Shown: in pieces, positions 1-5,780 of the stretch
Layout: each line of letters starts with the position of its first letter
Position numbering within the stretch: position 1 is the stretch's first letter
Assembly: GCA_964631325.1 (NCBI GenBank)
Contig: CAZVWJ010000073.1
Span: 1 to 9,668 of the forward strand
Length of the DNA: 9,668 nucleotides
From: CAZVWJ01 sp964631325
Lineage (GTDB): Bacteria; T1Sed10-126
Direction: 5' to 3'
Program-made: the position numbers and the translations under genes
Notes under the pieces: generated by a model
The model's input: the letters and a program-made list of their open reading frames with translations, nothing else
Told to the model about the DNA's origin: nothing
Database searches by the model: none

Positions 1-71
1 GCGGGGGTAGTTCAATGGTAGAACACCACCCTTCCAAGGTGGATATGCGGGTTCAATTCCCGTCCCCCGCT
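1..71 (+). tRNA. tRNA-Gly (anticodon TCC)
   Basis: The sequence folds as a complete cloverleaf. The acceptor stem is GCGGGGG (1-7) with CCCCCGC (64-70), and the discriminator base is T71. The D stem is GTTC/GAAC. The anticodon stem is CCACC (26-30) with GGTGG (38-42), and the loop CTTCCAA puts anticodon TCC at 33-35, which reads GGA and other GGN glycine codons. The T stem GCGGG/CCCGT carries the loop TTCAATT. CCA is not encoded after base 71, so it would be added by nucleotidyltransferase. A run of Ts follows at 73-77. The gene begins at the window's first base, so its promoter and any neighbouring tRNA genes lie outside. Confidence 0.97.
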
Positions 72-247
72 CTTTTTACTTTCACTTGAGTCTCTCCGCC
101 CAGTTTGGTTCAATAAAATGGTTTTCCTTGTTAGACATTTACTTTTTTAGGAATCAAATTGTAGAAACTTTGCTTGTATGCTGAGTATATTCCTGATTTA
201 TGGGTAAAATCGAGCCAAAATGATATTTGTAAAAACAGATTCGTTGA

Positions 248-276
248 TTGACGTTTGGCCCTTATAAGGGTACACT
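248..276 (+). promoter_or_regulatory. Predicted sigma-70-type promoter for the 346-738 gene
   Basis: TTGACG at 248-253 matches the -35 consensus at 5 of 6 bases. Exactly 17 bases later, TACACT at 271-276 matches the -10 consensus at 4 of 6. Transcription would begin near 283, giving a leader of about 63 bases before the ATG at 346. That leader contains a weak hairpin (TTGGA 292-296 with TCCAA 307-311). The spacer is unusual because it contains a perfect palindrome. This is predicted from sequence only. Confidence 0.6.
259..270. promoter_or_regulatory. Perfect 12-bp palindrome between -35 and -10, possible operator
   Basis: CCCTTATAAGGG is a perfect inverted repeat. It ends one base before the predicted -10 hexamer and lies wholly within the 17-base spacer. 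A dimeric repressor bound here would block RNA polymerase, so an operator is a reasonable inference. No regulator gene lies next to it in the window, and 12-bp palindromes with an AT-rich centre also occur by chance. Confidence 0.4.
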
Positions 277-330
277 TTTTAATACAGTAAGTTGGAAGAT
301 AAACCCTCCAAATTTATTCGATATTAGTAA

Positions 331-336
331 AGGAGG
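331..336 (+). promoter_or_regulatory. Strong ribosome binding site for the 346-738 gene
   Basis: AGGAGG, inside the longer purine run AAAGGAGGAG, lies nine bases before the ATG at 346. It is the best Shine-Dalgarno sequence in the window and fixes this start. It also suggests efficient translation of an otherwise unrecognised small protein. Confidence 0.85.
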
Positions 337-345
337 AGAATAACT

Positions 346-738
346 ATGCCCCAGGAAGCAGAGCGTAATAAACAGCGAAATATCACTGATAAAAACTATG
401 AAATTTTGGAACAGCTTGAACACCGGCACATCACTTTGAGTTCCAATCGTTATGATCATGAAGATCGGGAATATTACGTCCAGGAAGTAGAGAAAACATA
501 CCTGGACGGTGCTACGGGGTATATTCCTTCAGTTCGGTTGATAAACGAATCTGTTCGTCCCTCTTTGCAGCCGGTGTTAAAGGTTCCCCGAAATTTAATT
601 CCTGTTGACAAAGACGGGGAAAAACGAACTTTGAACTTGATTTACTCCCGGAATCCCTCCGTTGACCAGTCCTTTCATTATATGAATCGTTATGAACGCC
701 CCGACCTGGAAATTTATATCACTTACGAGGGAAAGTGA
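346..738 (+). CDS. Conserved-looking hypothetical protein, 130 residues
   Basis: I do not recognise this protein. It is a soluble-looking, highly charged polypeptide with no cysteine, no membrane segment and no signal peptide. The N-terminal 30 residues are rich in E, K, R, N and Q and look helical. The rest has alternating hydrophobic and charged stretches suggesting beta structure. Tyrosine is frequent (about 11 of 130), including YY in EYYVQEVEKTY and the C-terminal EIYITYEGK. The start is well supported by AGGAGG at 331-336 and an upstream promoter. It appears to form its own unit, because 152 bases separate it from the next gene and a weak hairpin overlaps its stop. It has no obvious functional link to the tRNA or to downstream genes. 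That it is a real gene is well supported; its function is unknown. Confidence 0.85.
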   Translation: MPQEAERNKQRNITDKNYEILEQLEHRHITLSSNRYDHEDREYYVQEVEKTYLDGATGYIPSVRLINESVRPSLQPVLKVPRNLIPVDKDGEKRTLNLIYSRNPSVDQSFHYMNRYERPDLEIYITYEGK

Positions 739-759
739 CTCCCTTAGTTAACCCTTTTT
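727..759 (+). terminator. Weak possible terminator overlapping the stop of the 346-738 gene
   Basis: GAGGGA (727-732) pairs with TCCCTT (740-745) across a 7-base loop that contains the TGA stop codon. A T run follows at 755-759. The stem is short and the T run begins about nine bases after it, so this is not a canonical intrinsic terminator. It is listed because it is the only candidate between this gene and the next. Confidence 0.25.
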
Positions 760-890
760 CGAAGAACCATTTTTGTGGGATCTGGAATCCGGCAAATGTA
801 CATATAAGCCTGGATTGGCGGGCTAATGACGTGGGGGAGTTATTTTTTTCGAGTGGCTCCTGGTTATTAATCTTGTTGAGATAAATTTTA

Positions 891-1916
891 ATGGCTGATA
901 AATCTTCCTTCCGGACTTGTACTAACCATTCTGACCGTCCGGCCCGGTGGTTATGTGCTGAATGTGGCCGGCCTTTCTGTGAAGAATGTATTGTCCCCAC
1001 CGGTGATAAATATTTCTGTCGTGAATGTCTAAAACAGATGGAGGTCGAGGTCACTAGTTCAGAGTCCGTGGCTCCTGACTGGCCCGAGCTTCACTGGGAC
1101 GCAAATTTGGTTAAACGGATGCTTGCGTTTGGTTATGATTTTGTCTTGCTCCTCCCTTTAACCAGCCTCATTTGCTGGTTGCTTGATGAAATTTTTCCCA
1201 TGGGAAATACAGTTTTTGGTTCTTACTTTTTCTTCTTTCTCTATCTTGGATTAGTATGTCGTGATCTGCTAACAGCGGTTGGCAGTCCGGGCAAGTATTT
1301 TACTGATCTGTACATCTGGAATATTAGTGCGGATAGGCCGGCCGGTAAACTGGAATCACTTATCCGGAATCTTTTTTTCCCCGTCTTTTACTTTGACCTG
1401 TTAGCCCTCCCCGTGACCGAACATTATCACCGGGTGGGGGATATTCTGGCCGGGACAACAGTTTGTGATCGTGAATGTCAGGTGAATGAAGCCCCTTATA
1501 TTTACAGGCTTGCCGGAATAGTCGGTTTATTATTGGTGGCTCTCTTTTCTATTTTTGTTTATTGGTATTCCCGGGAAATAAGTAAGCGGATTTATGCTCA
1601 GACTTCTATTCAGTATAACGGCAGTGGAGAAATGGATCTGGCCGGGAGTTTGGATTCTACTCTCCCGGACATTGGAAAATTTCACCTGGATAAGGCGGAC
1701 AACGGGTATATTTTGACCGGTGAATTTGAGTCGGCCGAAAAATATTACGTAGCCCGCCGGAAAATTGATAAAATTATAGACGAAGGACCTTATAAAGTTG
1801 TTGAAGAGACTGGGCCGAGTGTGATTATGCACGGCCCCGAAAATACTAAGTTTAAGTTGAAGTTGCGTCTTATTAAAACCAGCCCCGGTTCAGATCCGGG
1901 TAAAAAAAGGAAGTGA
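891..1916 (+). CDS. B-box-like zinc finger / RDD-family membrane protein
   Basis: The 341-residue protein has three parts. Residues 10-46 hold eight regularly spaced ligands: C10-x2-H13, C22-x2-C25, C30-x2-C33 and C43-x2-C46. This is the pattern of a B-box-type finger binding two zinc ions. Residues about 70-195 match the RDD membrane family: R76-x2-A79-x3-D83 in the first hydrophobic helix, a GSPGK segment after the second, and HRVGDILAGTTV at the end. Another transmembrane helix covers about 207-225. It is followed by a roughly 115-residue hydrophilic domain I do not recognise, with a basic tail (GKKRK). RDD proteins are poorly characterised; some have been linked to ion or substrate transport and stress. 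The ATG at 891 has only a weak ribosome site, but the other nearby start, GTG 853, runs into a stop. The stop lies four bases before the phosphorylase gene, so co-transcription is likely. The domain call is firm; the role is unknown. Confidence 0.85.
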   Translation: MADKSSFRTCTNHSDRPARWLCAECGRPFCEECIVPTGDKYFCRECLKQMEVEVTSSESVAPDWPELHWDANLVKRMLAFGYDFVLLLPLTSLICWLLDEIFPMGNTVFGSYFFFFLYLGLVCRDLLTAVGSPGKYFTDLYIWNISADRPAGKLESLIRNLFFPVFYFDLLALPVTEHYHRVGDILAGTTVCDRECQVNEAPYIYRLAGIVGLLLVALFSIFVYWYSREISKRIYAQTSIQYNGSGEMDLAGSLDSTLPDIGKFHLDKADNGYILTGEFESAEKYYVARRKIDKIIDEGPYKVVEETGPSVIMHGPENTKFKLKLRLIKTSPGSDPGKKRK

Positions 1917-1920
1917 TAGA

Positions 1921-3282
1921 ATGGATCCTTACGAAATAATTATGAAGAAGAGAAACGGCGGGGAGATGACTCCGGAAGAGATAAAATTTATAGTTTCTAA
2001 ATTCACGGCTGATGAAATTCCCGACTATCAAATGTCCGCCTGGCTGATGGCGGTCTGGTTTGAAGGGATGAACAGCCGGGAACGGGCAATTTTTACTGAA
2101 GAGATGGTAGAAACCGGGGAGACTTTATCTTATCCCATGGTTTCAGAGAAATTGGTTGACAAACACAGTACCGGGGGGGTGGGAGACGGAACTTCGTTGG
2201 CCCTGGTGCCTCTTGTGGGCAGTTTTAATGTTTGTATCCCGATGATGTCCGGGCGGGGATTGGGGCACACCGGTGGAACCCTTGATAAATTAGAATCCAT
2301 TCCCGGCTTTAACGTGGAATTAGACGAGGGGCAGATCAACGAGTTATTAACCACAACAGGTGCTTTAATAATGGGTCAAACCGGAGAAGTGGCTCCGGCT
2401 GACAAACAGATGTACGCCCTGAGAGACGTAACGGCTACGGTTGATTCTGTTGATTTGATTGCCGGCAGTATTATGAGCAAAAAAATCGCTGAAGGAATGG
2501 ATTCTCTGATTCTTGACGTTAAAACCGGCGCCGGAGCTTTTATGAAAGAATACGACAAAGCGGTAGAGCTGGCCCGGGCGATGATAGAAATAGGTACAGA
2601 ACTGGGTAAGGATATGCGAGCTTTGATTACGGATATGAATCAACCCCTGGGTCGCGCCGTTGGCAATGGACTGGAAATGAAACAGGCCATTGATATTTTA
2701 AAAGGTAAGGGCCCTGAAGACCTATCAGAATTAGTCTGCTGGCTGGCTGCCGAGATGCTCTATATGGCCGGTAAGTTTGACGCAGTTGAAGCCGCGCGTG
2801 AGGCGGCCCGGGAACGATTAAGAACGGGACAGGCCTTGGAGAAACTGGCTGAAATAATTGAGGCCCAGTCCGGGGACCCGGCAGTAATTGATGATTATTC
2901 TTTATTTCCCGGGCATGAAAAAGAAGAACAGGTTAAAGCCCGTGAAAGCGGTTATGTAAATCAGTTAAATGCTTTTGAAATTGGGATGGCGGCGAAGGCC
3001 CTTGGAGCCGGACGAGAGACTATGGAAAGTGGGCTTGACTACGGCGCGGGGGTTTTACTGAAAAAAAAGGTAGGGAATAAGGTGGAAGCCGGTGAAACTT
3101 TAGCCCGGCTTTGTTATAATAATGAGTTATCTGATGAAATTCCGGTCTCTGACCCTGAACAGGCCCGGAAAAGGGTAAATAACGCTTTTGAAATTAGCTC
3201 TGACGAGCCCCGCGAACAAAAGCTTGTCTATGCCCGGATGGAAGCTGACTGTGAACTTACCGAACTTGATATTTCACGTTAA
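1921..3282 (+). CDS. Pyrimidine-nucleoside / thymidine phosphorylase
   Basis: This enzyme splits thymidine, deoxyuridine and usually uridine with phosphate into free base and (deoxy)ribose-1-phosphate, in cytosolic pyrimidine salvage. The 453 residues are slightly more than the usual 430-440. Family residues are in place: K81-H82-S83 in KHSTGGVGDG, S110 and T120 in the phosphate-binding segment SGRGLGHTGGT, R168 in ALRDVTATVDS, and S183 and K187 in SIMSKKIAEG. The C-terminal beta domain (about 340-430) contains the usual ESGYV and LKKKVGNKVEAGE segments. The segment before SGRG reads IPMM, as in DeoA-type thymidine phosphorylases, rather than the AKM common in Firmicutes PyNPs. The pdp-versus-deoA choice is therefore open and I give no symbol. 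The ATG has an AAGGAAG site (1907-1913) inside the end of the preceding gene, four bases downstream of whose stop it starts, which suggests coupling. Confidence 0.95.
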   Translation: MDPYEIIMKKRNGGEMTPEEIKFIVSKFTADEIPDYQMSAWLMAVWFEGMNSRERAIFTEEMVETGETLSYPMVSEKLVDKHSTGGVGDGTSLALVPLVGSFNVCIPMMSGRGLGHTGGTLDKLESIPGFNVELDEGQINELLTTTGALIMGQTGEVAPADKQMYALRDVTATVDSVDLIAGSIMSKKIAEGMDSLILDVKTGAGAFMKEYDKAVELARAMIEIGTELGKDMRALITDMNQPLGRAVGNGLEMKQAIDILKGKGPEDLSELVCWLAAEMLYMAGKFDAVEAAREAARERLRTGQALEKLAEIIEAQSGDPAVIDDYSLFPGHEKEEQVKARESGYVNQLNAFEIGMAAKALGAGRETMESGLDYGAGVLLKKKVGNKVEAGETLARLCYNNELSDEIPVSDPEQARKRVNNAFEISSDEPREQKLVYARMEADCELTELDISR

Positions 3283-3309
3283 TTTTTCTTTTTTTGACCT
3301 GGTGAAAAA

Positions 3310-3537
3310 ATGGATCAGACTAATCTAAAACTTTGGATAGAAGTTATTAAAACCGACGAAATAATTTTGACTGATGGTGAATATCGCTTTACTCTGGAAG
3401 TTTTAAATTCCGGGGTAGATACTAATGGACTGCCTGAGTTGTTCCAGGAGGCTACAATTCAGGATCGCTATGAATTACAAGTCAGCCCCTTTGAACCAGA
3501 GTTAGAAGATTCTGATCTTGAACCAGCAGAGGAGTAA
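3310..3537 (+). CDS. Small acidic hypothetical protein, 75 residues
   Basis: I do not recognise this protein. It is short and strongly acidic, with only four basic residues (three K and two R at most) against many D and E, and it ends in an acidic tail (ELEDSDLEPAEE). The front half, from LKLWIEVIKTDEIIL to RFTLEVLNSG, looks like two or three beta strands. It has no cysteine, membrane segment or signal. GGTGA at 3301-3305 is an acceptable ribosome site for the ATG at 3310. The gap after the phosphorylase gene is 27 bases and T-rich but lacks a hairpin. Its last codons provide the ribosome site of the next gene, and the gap to it is three bases, so it is probably translated together with the PilZ-like protein and may act with it. 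Confidence 0.7.
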   Translation: MDQTNLKLWIEVIKTDEIILTDGEYRFTLEVLNSGVDTNGLPELFQEATIQDRYELQVSPFEPELEDSDLEPAEE

Positions 3538-3540
3538 ATT

Positions 3541-3897
3541 ATGAGTGAGGAGGAAAAACAGGAGGGAAGTCCTCGTTTCCGTAATAAACCTTTAGAGGTT
3601 TCTCTTTATGAACACGAAGATGACGTTAATTATACCCCGGTTTTTGAGGGGCAGACTTCCAGCATTAGCCGGGAGGGGGTTGGTGTCCGTGTTAATCCCA
3701 GGGGGAAATATAAATCGATAGACCGGGAGGAACTTGAGGGCAAAAAATTTATTATTAAATTTCACACGGCTGTTCGAAGTGCCCCCACTCCCACCGGAAC
3801 CGTTGAGATGGTCGGTGAATCCCACGATATGCGTTATAAAACTTATCTGGGTTTTACTTTTGAAGAACAACTTCCACTTCACAATATATTTAGATAA
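3541..3897 (+). CDS. Degenerate PilZ-like domain protein, 118 residues
   Basis: The layout resembles a single PilZ domain. It has a basic N-terminal stretch (R12-F-R14-N-K16), then S41-I-S43-R-E-G46-V-G-V in the position of the [D/N]-x-S-x-x-G motif. Near the C-terminus, GTVEMVGE...YKTYLGFTF corresponds to the last PilZ strands. Classical c-di-GMP binding needs R-x3-R and an aspartate or asparagine before the S-x-x-G. Here these are R-x3-K and serine, so binding is uncertain and the domain may instead act through protein contacts. AGAGGAG at 3528-3534 supports the ATG. It sits three bases after the acidic gene and two before the SerK-like gene, forming a compact trio. The gene is real with high confidence; the PilZ assignment is moderate. 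An unrelated beta-barrel domain is the main alternative. Confidence 0.65.
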   Translation: MSEEEKQEGSPRFRNKPLEVSLYEHEDDVNYTPVFEGQTSSISREGVGVRVNPRGKYKSIDREELEGKKFIIKFHTAVRSAPTPTGTVEMVGESHDMRYKTYLGFTFEEQLPLHNIFR

Positions 3898-3899
3898 AC

Positions 3900-4340
3900 A
3901 TGGAATTAAATAAAGTGAACTTAGAGAAACTTGCTCATAAGGTTGATTTTATAAATCCCGCTAAAATGCGGGCACACGAAACTATTAATGAAAACCGCCT
4001 CGATGAATTAAAGGGAATAATTGTTCGGAACGGTTATGTGGATTATCCCGTGCTACTGGACAGAGATTTTAACGTTATTCTGGACGGGCACCACCGGGCA
4101 GCCGCTCTTCAATCCCTGGAGCTGGACAGGGCACCCGTGATTCGGGTCGACTATTTTGATGAATCTGTGATTGTAGTTGAACCCCGTCCCAATTGTCCAA
4201 TTAACCCCCTGACTAAACAGGATATTCTTCGGATGGGGCTCAGTCGGGAAGTTTTCCCTCCGAAAAGTACGAGACACGTCCTTCAGTTCCCTGAACAGAG
4301 AATTGATTATCCTCTGGATAAATTGACGAATCATAAGTAG
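3900..4340 (+). CDS. ParB/Srx-fold protein resembling free serine kinase (SerK/SbnI family)
   Basis: The 146-residue protein carries the ParB N-terminal-type core: E27 in the RAHE segment, then VILD62-G-H-H65-R66. It ends with FPPKSTRH (119-126). The DGHHR plus FPPK-T-RH combination is characteristic of the SerK/SbnI group, which phosphorylates free L-serine to O-phosphoserine. In that family the early glutamate and the DGHHR aspartate and histidines are the functional residues, and their counterparts are visible here. The protein is shorter than archaeal SerK. It lacks the DNA-binding helices of true ParB, so a chromosome-partition role is unlikely. The ATG at 3900 lies two bases after the preceding stop and has no visible Shine-Dalgarno sequence, so translation probably depends on coupling with the PilZ-like gene. 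Serine kinase activity is inference; a nucleotide-binding regulator is the alternative. Confidence 0.7.
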   Translation: MELNKVNLEKLAHKVDFINPAKMRAHETINENRLDELKGIIVRNGYVDYPVLLDRDFNVILDGHHRAAALQSLELDRAPVIRVDYFDESVIVVEPRPNCPINPLTKQDILRMGLSREVFPPKSTRHVLQFPEQRIDYPLDKLTNHK

Positions 4341-4380
4341 ACGATTTTCCGCCCCCTTTCTTATTGATGGAACAATTCTT

Positions 4381-4398
4381 GTCATTCCCTCTAATGAC
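4381..4398 (+). promoter_or_regulatory. Hairpin just upstream of the miaB ribosome site
   Basis: GTCATT (4381-4386) is perfectly complementary to AATGAC (4393-4398), with loop CCCTCT. The stem ends two bases before the GGTGAT ribosome site (4400-4405) of miaB. It is a weak six-base-pair stem without a T run, so not a terminator. It could affect access to the ribosome site or mark an RNA processing point. It lies in the longest gap (69 bases) of the 891-9480 series. Confidence 0.35.
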
Positions 4399-4409
4399 TG
4401 GTGATCTGG

Positions 4410-5780
4410 ATGAGTAGCACTTATCACGTGATTACCTTTGGTTGCCAGATGAATAAGGCTGATTCTGAAGCAATGACCGGTTACCTGGAAGAAGAAGGTT
4501 ATTCTCCCGCTCCCGCCCCAGGATCTGCGGATGTTGTTTTGCTGAACACCTGTGCTGTCCGCGAACACGCCGAAGAAAAGGCTTACAGCTACCTGGGGGA
4601 ATTTCTTAAATCAAAACAGAATCATCCACAAAAAATAGTTGGCCTGACCGGGTGTGTCGCCCAGAAAGAAGGACGCGCCCTGTTGAAAAGGTTCCCAAAT
4701 CTCGATATTGTAATAGGTCCCCGTGATTTCACTAATCTGCCGGAATATTTACAACAGGTCCGGATTGAAGATAAACAGGTTTTGGCTACCGGGGAAGAGG
4801 CTGAACTTGTTTCCGCTCGTACCCCCCGGGACCGCTCACGTAATCAATTAGGCCAGGGGTGGGTTTCGATTATGGTGGGCTGTGATAAGTTCTGTACCTA
4901 CTGTATTGTTCCCCATACCCGCGGGCGAGAAGTTTGTCGTTCTCCTGAGGATATTGAAGCAGAAGTGCAACAGCTTGTTGAGGCCGGTTATCGGGAAATT
5001 ACTCTGCTTGGACAAACTGTAAACAGTTACGGCGGCAAAAGCGAAACGGCGGAAGACTTTGTCTCTTTGCTCCGGCGCCTGAATAAAATCGAGGGGGATT
5101 ATAGACTTCGTTTTACAAGTCCCCATCCGGCTGATACTTCCCCAAAATTAATTGATTGTTTTGATCAGTTGGAACATCTTGCTCCCCACCTTCACCTTCC
5201 CGTTCAGGCCGGGTCGAATCGGGTACTGGAACGGATGAATAGAAATTATACCCGGGAAAACTATCTGCAGTTGGTTGAGCGGTTGCGAGGACTACAGACC
5301 GACGTAGCATTGACTACCGATGCAATTGTTGGTTTTCCCGGTGAGACCGAGCAGGACTTTAACCAGACTGTTGACCTGTTTAAAAAAGTTAAATTTGACA
5401 AGGCATATATTTTTAAATTTTCTCCTCGTTCCGGGACCCCGGCTGCTGATTATGACGACAAGGTGCTCGAACCGGAAATTTCTCGTCGCCACTCCCAGTT
5501 GTTAGAAATTTATGAACAGAATGCTCACCGGAGAAATCAGCGTCATGTGGGCCGAACGTACCGTGTATTTGTCGAAGGCCACAGCCCAAAAAGCACGGAA
5601 GAGAACCCCCAGTTTACCGGTCGGACCGGACAGAATAACGTAGTGGTGTTTCCGGCCGAAGATTTTACTGAACAGGGCGAATTTATTCCCGTTGAAGTGT
5701 CGCGGGCGGAATCATACACCCTGTTTGGTAAAGCCCTTCAGCAGACTGCTCCAGGTAAACCACGGGTTGCTTGCCGGTAA
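4410..5780 (+). CDS. miaB: tRNA-2-methylthio-N6-dimethylallyladenosine synthase
   Basis: MiaB is a radical-SAM methylthiotransferase that converts i6A37 to ms2i6A37 in tRNAs reading UNN codons, using two [4Fe-4S] clusters. Counting from the ATG at 4410 (456 residues), the N-terminal UPF0004 domain has the auxiliary-cluster cysteines C12 (TFGCQMN), C48 (LLNTCAVRE) and C82 (GLTGCVAQ). The radical-SAM triad is C158-x3-C162-x2-C165 in VGCDKFCTYC, and the TRAM tRNA-binding domain spans about 373-443. The MiaB signatures TFGCQMN and IVPHTRGRE favour MiaB over MtaB or RimO. An in-frame GTG at 4401 would add three residues, but GGTGAT at 4400-4405 is well placed for the ATG and overlaps the GTG, so I chose 4410. 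The residue after GREV is cysteine where most MiaBs have arginine or serine. The next gene begins directly after its stop. Confidence 0.97.
   Translation: MSSTYHVITFGCQMNKADSEAMTGYLEEEGYSPAPAPGSADVVLLNTCAVREHAEEKAYSYLGEFLKSKQNHPQKIVGLTGCVAQKEGRALLKRFPNLDIVIGPRDFTNLPEYLQQVRIEDKQVLATGEEAELVSARTPRDRSRNQLGQGWVSIMVGCDKFCTYCIVPHTRGREVCRSPEDIEAEVQQLVEAGYREITLLGQTVNSYGGKSETAEDFVSLLRRLNKIEGDYRLRFTSPHPADTSPKLIDCFDQLEHLAPHLHLPVQAGSNRVLERMNRNYTRENYLQLVERLRGLQTDVALTTDAIVGFPGETEQDFNQTVDLFKKVKFDKAYIFKFSPRSGTPAADYDDKVLEPEISRRHSQLLEIYEQNAHRRNQRHVGRTYRVFVEGHSPKSTEENPQFTGRTGQNNVVVFPAEDFTEQGEFIPVEVSRAESYTLFGKALQQTAPGKPRVACR

Noticed and set aside
72..247. Small gene or repeat between the tRNA and the first promoter
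   Set aside because: I found no frame with a ribosome site, no direct repeat of the tRNA end that would mark an integration site, and no notable inverted repeat.
262..459. Open frame on the - strand over the promoter and start of the 346-738 gene
   Set aside because: The + strand has a promoter, a strong ribosome site and a well-formed gene there; the antisense frame has none of these.
773..808. Possible promoter TTGTGG / TACATA or TATAAG before the RDD gene
   Set aside because: The TTGTGG to TACATA spacing is 20 bases or more, and no acceptable -35 lies 16-18 bases before TATAAG, so I do not call it, though some promoter in 739-890 remains possible.
719..1054. Open frame on the - strand across the start of the zinc finger/RDD gene
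   Set aside because: It overlaps a gene with a clear zinc-ligand pattern on the other strand and its translation shows no recognisable domain.
3283..3309. T-rich stretch after the phosphorylase gene as a terminator
   Set aside because: No stem precedes the T runs, so it does not form an intrinsic terminator.
4364..4395. Promoter TTGATG / TCTAAT before miaB
   Set aside because: The hexamers are good but the spacing is 20 bases, outside the usual range.
4053..4568. 171-codon open frame on the - strand across the SerK-like/miaB boundary
   Set aside because: Both overlapped + strand genes have diagnostic motifs (DGHHR, TFGCQMN). The antisense product has no domain and no supported start.
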